Below are positions 44,199 through 54,587 of a DNA stretch of 64,000 nucleotides, one piece after another (position 1 is the stretch's first letter; the number at the start of each line of letters is the position of its first letter). The position numbers and the translations under genes were made by a program. Under the pieces are notes generated by a model. That model worked only from the letters and a program-made list of their open reading frames with translations, did no database searches and had not been told where the DNA came from. Source of the stretch: Uloborus plumipes (Eukaryota; Arthropoda; Arachnida; Araneae; Uloboridae); assembly GCA_038373865.1 (NCBI GenBank), contig JAXGGA010004517.1, positions 23,438 through 87,437 of the forward strand, written 5' to 3'.

Positions 44199-44546
44199 CA
44201 CTGGAAAAAAAGGAATGTTGTTTTTGCAGTATATTGCAGCAAATTTTATGGTTTATTAACTAAAAGCCGCTAATTTTACAGTACTAAACTGTAAAATTGT
44301 TAATTTAATCGTTTATTACCGTGCATTTTACAATTTTAAACAGGAACCTCTGCCGCCAGTATTATACTGTTGTTTTTATAGAACAATACAGCTAAATTTT
44401 ACGGCAATAAACTAAAATTGCTAACTTTACAGTAAAAAACTGTAAAATTGCAAGTTTTATAGTTAATTACTGTGCATTTTAGTTTTAAATTGGAACCTCT
44501 GTTGCCAATATTATACTGTAAAAATAAGAGTTCATTTTTTGCAGTG
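44199..44546. mobile_element. CACTGCAAAAAA MITE, copy C
   Basis: 348 bp flanked by TA (44197-44198, 44547-44548). Ends CACTGGAAAAAAAGGAA and (reverse complement) CACTGCAAAAAATGAAC. It consists of two ~160-bp direct halves, each holding GGAACCTCTGYYGCC and TTATACTGT. Copies: 11921, 22210, 61893. Confidence 0.8.
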
Positions 44547-44548
44547 TA

Positions 44549-45079
44549 GATCTAATTAAAGACAACTTTTTTTATTTCAATTCAGCCATTTTGTTATACC
44601 ATTGGAGCATAATGTGTACCGATAAAATGGCACAATACAACACATTATGTACCTTAGTATCCCTATAGGTCTGTAGAAATTTTTCAGTCAGAAAAAAATA
44701 TTAGCATTGAGATGGTTATAATAAATAGCTCCGATTTCGACTCCTTTACTTCAAAATCACTCAGTCTCCAAAATCATTATTATTACGCATCGTTCAATAA
44801 GCTCAATAACAGTTTTCTTTTTGTTGCTGGTTATTTTATTGATATACTGTTATGGTTCTTATAAAACCTTTTTAGGAGATAAAGGTAAAACCGCCAGTTG
44901 TAAACACTTGTAAAAACAAAATAAGTTAACGGGAGAAACCCAGGTGTCAAAAGATCAGCTAAAAATTTCTGAATGATAACCATTGCAAATCTAAGTACCA
45001 TTTTACAATTTTTTTGCAGTTTTATCATTCGTTTAGTTATTTTATTTTTCTTTCGTAGGTGTCAACTACTGATGCGGTG
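44549..45079. other. AT-rich stretch leading into a minisatellite
   Basis: From about 45000 it enters the CAACTACT/TTTTATC repeat described with 45605-45790. Confidence 0.4.
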
Positions 45080-45790
45080 TTAACCCATTAATGCCTGACA
45101 TTTTTTTTTTCCAAAGATATTTCGTATACTGGTTACAAACAGTGTTTAATGGACAGGAAAAATAATAAAAAAAAAATATTATGTAGAAAATAATTTTTTT
45201 ATTAAGGAAAGAAAAATTGTCCCTTAAAAGTTACGATAGACCCCAGAGGGTACATACTTTTTTTACTAAAATTTTTTTCTGCCTACGATATAATATTTAA
45301 AAAGACATTTTTTAAGAAGAAATAAAATCATCAATTAACATAAACTGGGAAGCTGGGAATAATTTTGAAAACTTAGCTTTTTTTCTTGAGATTGTGAAGG
45401 ATGCAATTTTTGGTAAAGATCATATTAAAACTGCTAGAGAACACACTTCACAATGATTATGTGCTGCAATCTGTTAATAACGAATTGAAACAATACCAAG
45501 GTACTAATTGAACACTATTATTTGGTTGAAATGTTCGTTTGGGGGAAATTCAGACCCTTTTTTGGACCGTCCCTAAAAAGGGACGCTAGGCATTAATGGG
45601 TTAACTACTGGTGGTCTTGTACAATTTTATCCTTTCTCCAGTTAATTTATTTTTTATTTGCAAGTGTTAATTACCAATAAGGATATCAACTACTTGTGAT
45701 TTTGCACAATTTTATCATTTCTATTGCTACTTAATTATTTTTTTTCTGATTGTCAACTACACCTTCGTTGTCAACTACCAGTGGTGGTGT
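45000..45790. repeat. Minisatellite of ~80-100-bp units, split by the MITE
   Basis: GTCAACTACTGRTG, then TTTTATCMTTTCT and TTAATTATTT-like blocks recur at about 45055, 45605, 45690 and 45760. The 45084-45600 element lies within the array. Confidence 0.55.
45084..45600. mobile_element. piggyBac-like MITE with TTAA duplication
   Basis: Ends CCCATTAATGCCTGACA and (reverse complement) CCCATTAATGCCTAGCG, flanked by TTAA at 45080-45083 and 45601-45604. A TTAA duplication with CCC-type termini suggests piggyBac (Kolobok is the alternative). Non-coding interior. Confidence 0.75.
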
Positions 45791-46560
45791 CATTTCTGGC
45801 GGATTTACCTCAATTACGTATCAAATACTACAGGTTGCTTCAAACTCTTTTGAAAGGGGGAAAAAAAGCGAATTTGATGTTTGAACCATACGTCAAAAAA
45901 AATAAATACAAATCCGCAAAGTAAAATTTCCGCGGTCGAAATGACTCGCAAAGAAGAAAACCATGAACAAAAGAGCTTGAAAGAAAAGAAATCGAGACTG
46001 CTTCCAAACATTCCAAACGTACCCTCAAGAGTTCTATTTCTTTTTCTGGGAAATTTAAAAATCTGCTGCTTTAAACTGGAGCCGAGAAAAGCGAATTCTT
46101 CGTGTAAAGAATTATTTTTTTACTATGGAAAGTTGAATTCCTAAACTTGGATCTTGATTTGTAATGTAATTGAAAAGGGACAATCGTAGAACGCATTCTA
46201 AATTTCAATTCCCTGTAATTTGGCTTCTTCGTTATTCAGAAAGGGGAAGAAACGCATTTGGTTGATTATGAATAATACCGCAAATGTGCCCAAACGCAAG
46301 GGAAAAGATTGCTTGAACTCAATCTGTATTCAAAACACAAATATCTCGACGAATAAGTTTCTCAAAATTATTTTTTTTTCTTGATCTCTGCGGGATAGAA
46401 CCGAAGAAGAAGATGATGGTAGAAGTGACATGAATAAGAATTGCAAACAAAAATTTCAAGCTCTAAATTCAATTAAAAAAAGATATTTAGATTCGAAACG
46501 TAACTGATTTTTAAGCTGCCGTGTATGTTCATCAATTACACTAAGTTAAACAAAAATAAG
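45791..46560. other. Nothing recognised
   Basis: Overlapping short frames on both strands near 45814-46144 lack any domain. Confidence 0.4.
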
Positions 46561-47245
46561 CGACGACTGGCTCGTTTTATTGGGCTTTATGGCGCAAGAG
46601 CCTTCATAGGCAAGTAAAGAAAGGTGCCAAAAACGTGAAGTGGCTTTTGAGTTAAACGGGCATAAAACTCCTAGAATTTTGAAAAGCTTTGCTGAAAATA
46701 AAGCGTAAACTAAGTTTTAAATTTTGAAAAAGACTAAAAGAAACAACTGAAGAAAAATTTAGAAACACATAAAAACACTCAAAACAAAACAAAGGATGAA
46801 CATTAAATTAGAAGCAGAAGTCAAATCTCCTGAGAAGAAAAAGGGTAACTTAGATTTTTGCAACCACTGTTGCAAAATGAAAATTCTTTAGTTGGTTGGT
46901 TGGTTGGTTTGATTGGATTTATTGGCGCAAGAGCCTCATGGGCTATATTGCGCCAAACGATATTTTTGTCTAAAATAAAGATATGCTTAAACTAAAATTA
47001 TTAAAATACGACGGACATAAAACTTCTAAATGTTCAAAAGCATTTCTAAAAGAGACACATTTATAAAGTTTAAATTTCTGAACAAGTCAAAAGTAAAAAC
47101 TCTCAAAATTTCGATTAAAACCAACAACAGAATAAACGAAACAAAGACGACACATAAAAACAAGGGCTAGAAAACAAAAAAAAACTAAATCATAAACAAA
47201 AAGCCAATCTCCCTAAGAAATGGGAACGAAAATTCTTTAGTTTAA
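46561..47245. repeat. Pair of diverged ~330-bp repeats, GGCGCAAGAGCC family
   Basis: Unit 1 (~46565-46890) and unit 2 (~46905-47230) share TTATKGGCGCAAGAGCC, GGRCATAAAACT and a CACATAAAAACA block, and both end AAAATTCTTTAGTT. GGTTGGTTGGTTGG separates them. The class is unknown; possibly the tail of a retroelement. Confidence 0.5.
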
Positions 47246-47261
47246 ATTACATGCTGTATTA

Positions 47262-47435
47262 CAGTCGAACCTCGTTAATTCAAGCACGCTTAAAAGGAAT
47301 TACTGCTAAGGCGAATTACATTTCCAATCCTCACCCTATAGTTTGTAGCCTATTGTTCTTCGGATAAGGAAAACTACGGTAGAGACAAATTAACTTAAAA
47401 GGTCCCTCTGAGTTCGTTTTAACAAGGTTCGGCTG
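47262..47435. mobile_element. pogo/Tigger-like MITE, CAGTCGAACCTCG ends
   Basis: 174 bp between TA (47260-47261, 47436-47437). The left end is CAGTCGAACCTCGTTAA and the right end in reverse complement is CAGCCGAACCTTGTTAA. Confidence 0.75.
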
Positions 47436-47437
47436 TA

Positions 47438-48406
47438 TTTTGGAAAGGACAAAGCATAAAGGATCCCCATATATAAAAACAAACCATGCGAAAGAAAGGA
47501 TTGGATAGCAAAATAAAATTTAAAAAATATGTAAAAAGAATGTAATGTTTTCTGTTTCCATTTAGATTAAGCTGCATCTCAGCACATGGAATTAATGAAA
47601 TCCGACGCCTATTCTGTTTCCGAAAATTCCATTCCACGGAAAAAGAGTCATTTTGCCCTGTGCATGACAGCTCGATGTTTCTTTTCAAGATGCGTACTAA
47701 GCATTTTTCCATTAAGCAATCACACATGTGTTTGATTTCTTAAGTTAAATAACTGTTTATTACATTTCAAAGATATACTTTAGGGTCAAAATATAGAGCT
47801 ATCACGTGCAGGATAAGATGTATGATGTTCTATGGAATGTTTCTTTTTGAAACTAGCACTAAAATAATATTAGAAAGAAAGCAACGTATATATCTTTAGA
47901 ACAAATAGACAATAGATTCGGATGTTATTTTGCTATGTATTTGAGAAGTGTAAAACGGATGTCTAAAAGTGTGCCCTCTACATGAAAAGTAAACCTCATT
48001 TGAGAAAGTAAACTAAAAAAGATCTGGGGAAAAGTTATTTGCTCAACAAATCACACAAGTAAATTACTTTCACTAAATCAGAAAAATTACAATTTTGTGG
48101 CTTAAATAAGTTGTTTGCGCATCGAATTGAAGGTAAAACTTAGTTCAACTGTTCCTCTCGTTGGAATCACCTTTCTATGGTTATCAATCCTCTCGTTTTC
48201 TGACAGCTAAATGCTGTCTTTTTTTGTATATGGATTTTTCGGACTTTATGCATGGGTAGCTATTTGCATGCAGAAGCTCTGAAAGTTTTAGTACTTTAAC
48301 AGGGTTTCGTATTGAAATTCGTGTGGGTTATAGTCTAAAACTGGTTGTGTCATCGTGTAATGTATTCGGGTGAGTTGCTACAAATTACAAATATACATTA
48401 ATATTG
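47438..48406. other. Nothing recognised
   Basis: A 102-codon minus-strand frame (47419-47727) has no motif support and overlaps the MITE end. Confidence 0.4.
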
Positions 48407-48410
48407 TTAA

Positions 48411-48665
48411 AACTACAGGTTGAACAAGGCCCTTTTAAGGGTGAAACGTTTTCGCACCAGCGAAACTCCCTGAAGGATGCCATTTGACTCCCTATGGCAC
48501 CCATGAAGGTGCCATTTGGCTACATGTGGCACCCTATGGATGTCTTACGGCACACGAAGGAGCAAAATGGCACCTTCAAGGGTGCCATGGGGAGTCAAGT
48601 TTCAACCTTCGGGGGTTGCCGTTTGTGCTGCTCACTCTTAAAGGTGCCTTGTGCAACCTGTAGTT
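48411..48665. mobile_element. Palindromic MITE with TTAA duplication
   Basis: Ends AACTACAGGTTGAACAAGG and (reverse complement) AACTACAGGTTGCACAAGG, flanked by TTAA at 48407-48410 and 48666-48669. The interior is rich in GGTGCCATTTGG-type inverted words and is GC-richer than its surroundings. 255 bp. Confidence 0.7.
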
Positions 48666-48736
48666 TTAACAGTGAATAGAACGATCTTAAACTCTTTATT
48701 ACATTGCACTACACGATCCGCCGTGCTTATCGTGCT

Positions 48737-49347
48737 CAGTGGTTGGAAAAACTACATATTTTTCGTAGCGAACTACAACTACAACTACTTTCTTATAAAT
48801 GTAGTTAACTACAGCTACAACTACTTTTTTTTTTTAATGTAGCGAGCTACACTACTTTTGAAATGTAGTTGCTACTTCGCTACTTTTTAAAAATTAAATA
48901 AATAAAAAGAATACACCGTTTGAGAATCGACCGAAAAAATTCGAAAAGTGGTTTAGACTAAAAAAATTACCTCATTCGAATATGGAATAGAAATAGGAAT
49001 TGTCTCTAAATTTATTTGTTAGTTTTCCTTTTTGTTCCTCTTTTTTTTTTTTTTTGCTAAAATGCGTCCCTTTTAGGTTTTTTTTTACAATTTTTACGAA
49101 TATTCGCCACAAGAACCGCCTTGTTTTTTTCCTTCGTTCTTTTTTTTTTTTTAATTTTTTTCATTTATTATCATTTTTTTTTAATTTAAAAGTAGTTTTC
49201 AGAAATCGCTATAAACTACTATTTTTTTGTATCGCGCTACTCACTACTCTACTTTTTTTTAAAAGTAGTGTGCTACACTACAAACTACTAAAAAATGTAG
49301 CTACTACAGTAGTTTCGCTACTTGTAGCGCGCTACTTCCCACCACTG
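48737..49347. mobile_element. hAT MITE with exact 8-bp duplication
   Basis: Ends CAGTGGTTGGAAAAACTAC and (reverse complement) CAGTGGTGGGAAGTAGCGC. Exact ATCGTGCT at 48729-48736 and 49348-49355. The interior has many GTAGCTACTT-type words. Poly-T tracts inside create a spurious 138-codon frame. An exact duplication implies a fairly recent insertion. Confidence 0.9.
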
Positions 49348-49355
49348 ATCGTGCT

Positions 49356-51600
49356 GCATGTGGTTCAATCGGTTGGGTTGCAGTTGAGCTTTGTTTTGAT
49401 CCAGATCGGAAGCTGAGTAACCCCTAAGTGAATTTTAAAAAATGAATTAGTCTTGTATTAAACATATCATTACTTTAATTCCATGCAATCATTTTCCTCT
49501 ATAATTTCGGCATATATACATTTTCCAAAGATACAAAATTGTCTGTGAGCGAAGTATGTATAGATCCTTCAAAAGAAAAAAAAAAAGGTTACATTAATGG
49601 ATAGTGAAGTTTAAATCCCAATATAACAAACGTAATCCACGATTTTATTCAACCTTTAAAACTTACAAAATTAAGAGAATTAAGACGGCAGAATGGTAAT
49701 AATATACAAAATAAGGTGTTTTGTCACATGGAATAAGAAGTCCCATCGTCATATAAAGGGTTGAAGCAATACTATTATTTTTCCATGTTCTTGACAGCTC
49801 GGAACTTCTGGGAGCTGATATTTTGTTCTATTGCTTCAAAATAATCGAACCTCTAGAGATATTTGCAAGCAAATTTTTACTCTAGAGACTCCTTTATTGT
49901 CAACTAAATGTATGCTCTATTGAGCCTCCAAATGTGATCAAAATATTTCGCGCAAACAAGGCTGATTATTTCAAGAGACGCCCGAGTTCAATTCCCTCCT
50001 CTGTGCAAACAAACAATTTATGGATCCGAATCCCAAGATCTGCCCCATTTGCATGTCCAAGAGACTTCGGGGGTCATTCGAATTTCAAATGAGTCAGGTG
50101 AATCACTCGACCTCTTGGCAGGTTTCCGCGCTCTGGGCACACATCTCAACTCAAACAACTCGAGCTCTCAACCAATCAAGGTGGCTGGCTACCAGAAGTA
50201 TTTGCTGGAGAGGGCTGTGCTTTGTGAGTATAAAACTGTTATAATTGAAAGAAAAAAGTAAAATGACAAAAGATAGTGCTGTGTTAAAAAAGATAGAGAA
50301 CGAAAATTACTATGTTAAATGTCGGTTTAACAAGCGTAGAACAAATGCACATAAAATATACGGAAATGGAACATTGGCTGGTGCGTTTTATTTATACTAC
50401 GTTATAACACTTACCTTATTTTACTGACATTGTTATGTTTTACATAGCTATTATAGGAATAGTGAATCTATCAGGTTAGTATTAAAAAGTACTTTCAGGA
50501 ATAAGTTATGCTTTATGGTAAGAAAACTGCACATTGTTGGAAAATATATGAATACTTGAAAAGATTGTTAGTATAAAACTGTAGAACATAAAACTGCAAA
50601 TGTTTCGTGTCGTACATACATAGAACAAATACAATGTAAGTTAAACAGTCAGTTCCTTTTAATTATTTTAACTTTCAAAATAATCCTGAAAAGAATGAAA
50701 TTAATAGCAATTATGTCCTTCAGAGATTGAGATACTTCAGTTAGGATAGCAGATATTCAATATTGTTTTTTACTCTATTAAAAAAAAGAGGATAAAAAAC
50801 ATACATGCTATTTAGCTTTTTGAGTAAAGTATTTTCTCTTCGTTCCCTCTCTTTTACTCACACACGAACATCCACCCAACTATTCAAGCATATGTTTGTG
50901 TGCATGTATTTATTTAAAATTTTAAGAAATTATCTCAATCAATTAATATATTTTTCATCTAAATAAACAGTGGAACTGTTTTCAATTAGCTATTTTTAAG
51001 AGTCGAACGATCATCTTCAGCGACAAGAAAACTAAAATTTGCAACATATGTGATCCTCTCGTCGATTTGTTATTTTCTAAAACAGAAAATTAGTTTGAGG
51101 GCATAATACCAAACAACAGGGTCTAAAAGGATTCTGGATCCCCACACACATCTAGTTACACGCATAGACATGTCAGTACGGCAAAATAAATTTATCTCCT
51201 TATTATCCGTATTATCACACATCTCATCACCAACAAGATGGAAAAAGTATTTTACTTAAGCTTAAAGGAGGGGAGAAAGAAAGAAAAGAAAAGCTCTTTA
51301 CCACAAAATTATCGCTCAAACTGTTTTATTCTAACCTTATTTTTAAGTCTCGAGTAATCTCATTTTACTTGAGCGGATCTTCGATGTTCCATCCGCCTCC
51401 CAATCCCCAGAAGGGAGCAATGCCACTCTCTTTAAAAACCTCCGGTTTAATTCGATTAAAACGCGTAATCACTTTGCAAAGACCACTTTCTCCCACAAAT
51501 TTGCTTCCCAGATGCCCCCTCCCCCCCCCCCTTTATCTCCTCCTTCACCAGTTTGCTGAATATTCTCTCCGCCACGAAAGGCTAATTAGATTAAACTTCC
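49356..51600. other. Long stretch without recognised features
   Basis: Several short overlapping frames near 50020-50430 were examined; none shows a domain or a consistent splice pattern. Includes poly-C near 51510-51530. Confidence 0.4.
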
Positions 51601-51614
51601 GATGTTAGTTTGCC

Positions 51615-52430
51615 TTTTCTCCAGTAATGCAATGATGACGGCGAAGTCACTTACGTTTCTGAAACAAAGTTACTACACGAAGGGATGTCTGGAGATTTCG
51701 GAATTGTCCGCCCGTTATTCTCGTCCACCCCCCCCCCCCTTTCCTCGGCCTTATAATACCATTTATCAGTCATTGAAACAGTTGTAGAGAAAGAAATTCA
51801 AATGCAATCGAGCCACAACTTGGATGCTGACATTGAATCTCAAGTAATGCAATAATGATGACGAAGTCATTTACGTTCAGTGGCGGATTTTACAGGTTTC
51901 GGGGTCCGTCGCAATATATTTTTGGGGGACCGCTTGAGATGAGCTGAATGACTCAAAATCTTTTTCATGACCTTTTTGCATCCCTTCGAGCATCCTATAT
52001 CATGGCGCCACCTAGCAATTACGACAGTTTCGATAAAGTAATCCGCTACTGCTTATGTTTTTGCAACAAGTTGCTATTCGAAAGAATATCTGGGAATTTC
52101 AGAGTTATCTATCCATTAGTCTCGTCCCCTTTCTACCTAGTTTTTATAATATCATTTATCAGTCCCTAAAACGCTTCTAGATAAAGAAACTGTTAAAACG
52201 TGATGACGTAAAGCTGAATATCGACACTAAATCTCCAGTAATAATGAGGACGAAGTTACATTTCTGCTACAAAGTTTTCACATGAAGGATATCTGGAGAT
52301 ATCAGAATTATACCCAAGTAGCAGTTTTGTCCTCCTCCCACTCAGGTCTCCTCGCTCCCCATTCCCCCCAATTCCCCTCGTTCTTATAATACCATTTGCA
52401 AGTCATTGAAACAACTAGGAAACAACAATT
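51615..52430. repeat. Three-unit diverged tandem array
   Basis: Units begin near 51615, 51845 and 52235. Each has CCAGTAATG/AAGTAATGC, GACGAAGTCA-type, GGAGATWTC-type and TTATAATACCATTT-type landmarks. Unit 2 is lengthened by the MITE at 51878-52051. The unit is about 200-230 bp. No coding evidence. Confidence 0.65.
51878..52051. mobile_element. hAT-like MITE, CAGTGGCGGATT ends
   Basis: 174 bp; left CAGTGGCGGATT, right (reverse complement) CAGTAGCGGATT. Flanks TTTACGTT and CTTATGTT match at 6 of 8. Comparison with unit 1 of the surrounding array shows uninterrupted sequence at this place. Confidence 0.75.
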
Positions 52431-53359
52431 TGTTACTATACCACACATAGGTAACTACAAATTCGGCAACATAAATTATTTCACTTTCGCTGAAATTTTG
52501 TTTCGAAAGACCACAAGTACTTCTCATTAAACAAAATTCAGAAATTATAGTTTAATAACATTTAAATCAAATCTTCAGATTCTTGAAAAACAGCGAAATA
52601 ACATTAAGTTGTTGAGTACTCCTCAAAGCAGTATGTAAAACGCTGAACTGAAGTTACCTAAAAGTAGCATTTACAAAACGATTTAAAGACGGTAAGGGAG
52701 CACTCCCAATAATAGGATATACCCTAAAACTTTTGGATTAAGCCTTTAAAATTGTCACTCATCAGTGCTTCAGCACATTTGAGACAGCTATATTTCTTAT
52801 TTTTAAACTTTCAAAAAGAGTTTACTTAATTTATTTCGATATAATATCGATATTTAAAGTGATATTCCTTCCGGATAAGTGGGAGCACAAAAATGGCGAC
52901 GACGCGTCAACCTGGACTACAGGGAGGAGAACTTAACGGAGTGAAGTTGAGTTGTTCGCTCTCCAAGGAAGATGAGTAGATTCGGGGTCCCTACGGGAAT
53001 CGTTAACTGCATTAGCAGGAGCGCTGTTTGCTTCTGACAAACACGGCCCATGCAAATGTTTCGTCACGAAAGTCTCATGGCCAATGTTTGAGAGAAATTG
53101 CGTTTCAAATCGCGGAAAATGAAAGATAAATTTAAGATTTAAGATTATACCATTCCTTGAGAAAGTCAAGTAGGTGACAAAGAGAAAGAGTTAAGTTATC
53201 GTGCAGAAATAATCTCCTGAAGAAATATCAGCAAAATCCTTTTGTACTAGTATTATACGTTTCTGAAAATTAATAAAAGAAAGAATAAAGTAAAATTCTT
53301 GGCAACAACTGTAGAATGTTTCAGCTGCCTGAAAAGTTTAACATAACTTACGATTTACA
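52431..53359. other. Contains a GC-richer block at 52870-53120
   Basis: The block includes ATGCAAAT (octamer-like) and a 78-codon minus frame without a domain. No gene supported. Confidence 0.35.
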
Positions 53360-54587
53360 TCTATATATATAAAAATGTATGTATGTATGTATTAGGGATG
53401 CACCGATAAGCAAATTGGCCGATTACCGATTACCGATTAATCGGCTGTTGATAATCGGCCGATTAATCGGCCGAGCCGATTAATTTGATAAGGATGATTG
53501 TTTTTCTACTACAAATTTTACCATCACTGTTTTTATCGCTTATACAATTCCAAGTTTAGAAATAGTAAATAATTTATTTTTGGGAGAAGATTTTTTTTTC
53601 CATTTTCCTAGTTCTCACTAAATATTTCAATATTTTATCAAATTTCTTAGAGCCAATTTTCATATTAGTGTCAATAATATTATTAACACATTGTTAGTTA
53701 TGTTAATTGGAAATAAAAATTTATAAAAAAAGGAGGGGAGGGGGAGTGTGTGGTGAACACTCCAATTTAAGAGTACTTTTAATTCATATATTTTAGTAAT
53801 TAGTAGCAATTTAATTCAATACTTTTATTCTTTGAAAATTAGAGGTTATCTGAAAGCACTGTGCTAAGGAGAAAATTATCACCACATGAAAAATGTTACA
53901 TCATTGTCTGTGTATATTTATTCAAAGTAGTAGAATTAATTAAAAAAAACTTTATATCAACCGTGAGGATTATTATTACTGTTAATAAAATTATTCATCA
54001 TAGTTTCCTAGTGAAAGTATACTTTGAAGAATAATATCTGAAAAATATTTTTCAGCCGATTAATCGGCCCGATTTTGCCGATTATTAATAATCGGCAAAG
54101 TGGCCGATTATGGCCGATTAATCGGTACTGCCGATTAATCGGTGCATCCCTAGTATGTATGTATGTATGTTCCTTATACAAATCCAGTTTTTGTCGGATT
54201 TTCATCAAACTTGACACAGAGGTTCCTTGATGAGCTAGAATTCACATAGGCAGGGTTTTGAAATTAAAAACAAAAAAACAAAAATGCAAACAAATGCAAA
54301 AAGCTCAAATTTCAAGTTTTTTGTCTCAAAATGGTCATTTTCTTTACATTTTGAATAGATAGAGTAATATAGATAAGCATTTAAGCATACAAATTGATAG
54401 CATTTAACACATTTTCCGACAAAGATTTCGATTAACAATGAATTATCAATTCAAGCCTTACCTATTTCACTTTTGCATGAAATAAGTTAAAAACAATTAC
54501 TGCTACAATTATTTGTATTCAACACTATTTGAACCACTATTAGGAATTACTATGTTGTATTAATAAGCACCCGGGCAATAACCCTAG
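53360..54587 (+). mobile_element. Helitron-like element carrying a hAT MITE
   Basis: The 5' end is TCTATATATATAAAAATG after A. The 3' end has CACCCGGGCAA, a damaged hairpin, then CTAG before T at 54588. The body (CAAATCCAGTTTTTGTCGG, GGCAGGGTTTTGAAATT, GATTAACAATGAATT) matches the fragments at 23757, 27560 and 30480. Without the 760-bp hAT insert it is about 460 bp and has no Rep/helicase gene. Confidence 0.7.
53393..54152. mobile_element. hAT MITE (TAGGGATGCACCGAT), intact copy
   Basis: Perfect 15-bp ends TAGGGATGCACCGAT, subterminal CCGATTAATCGG palindromes at both sides, 760 bp. It is flanked by GTATGTAT at 53385-53392 and 54153-54160, although the host sequence is itself a GTAT repeat. 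A truncated copy lies at 18464. Confidence 0.85.

Noticed and set aside
49000..49416. 138-codon Phe-rich frame as a membrane protein
   Set aside because: Phe comes from poly-T tracts within the hAT MITE at 48737-49347.
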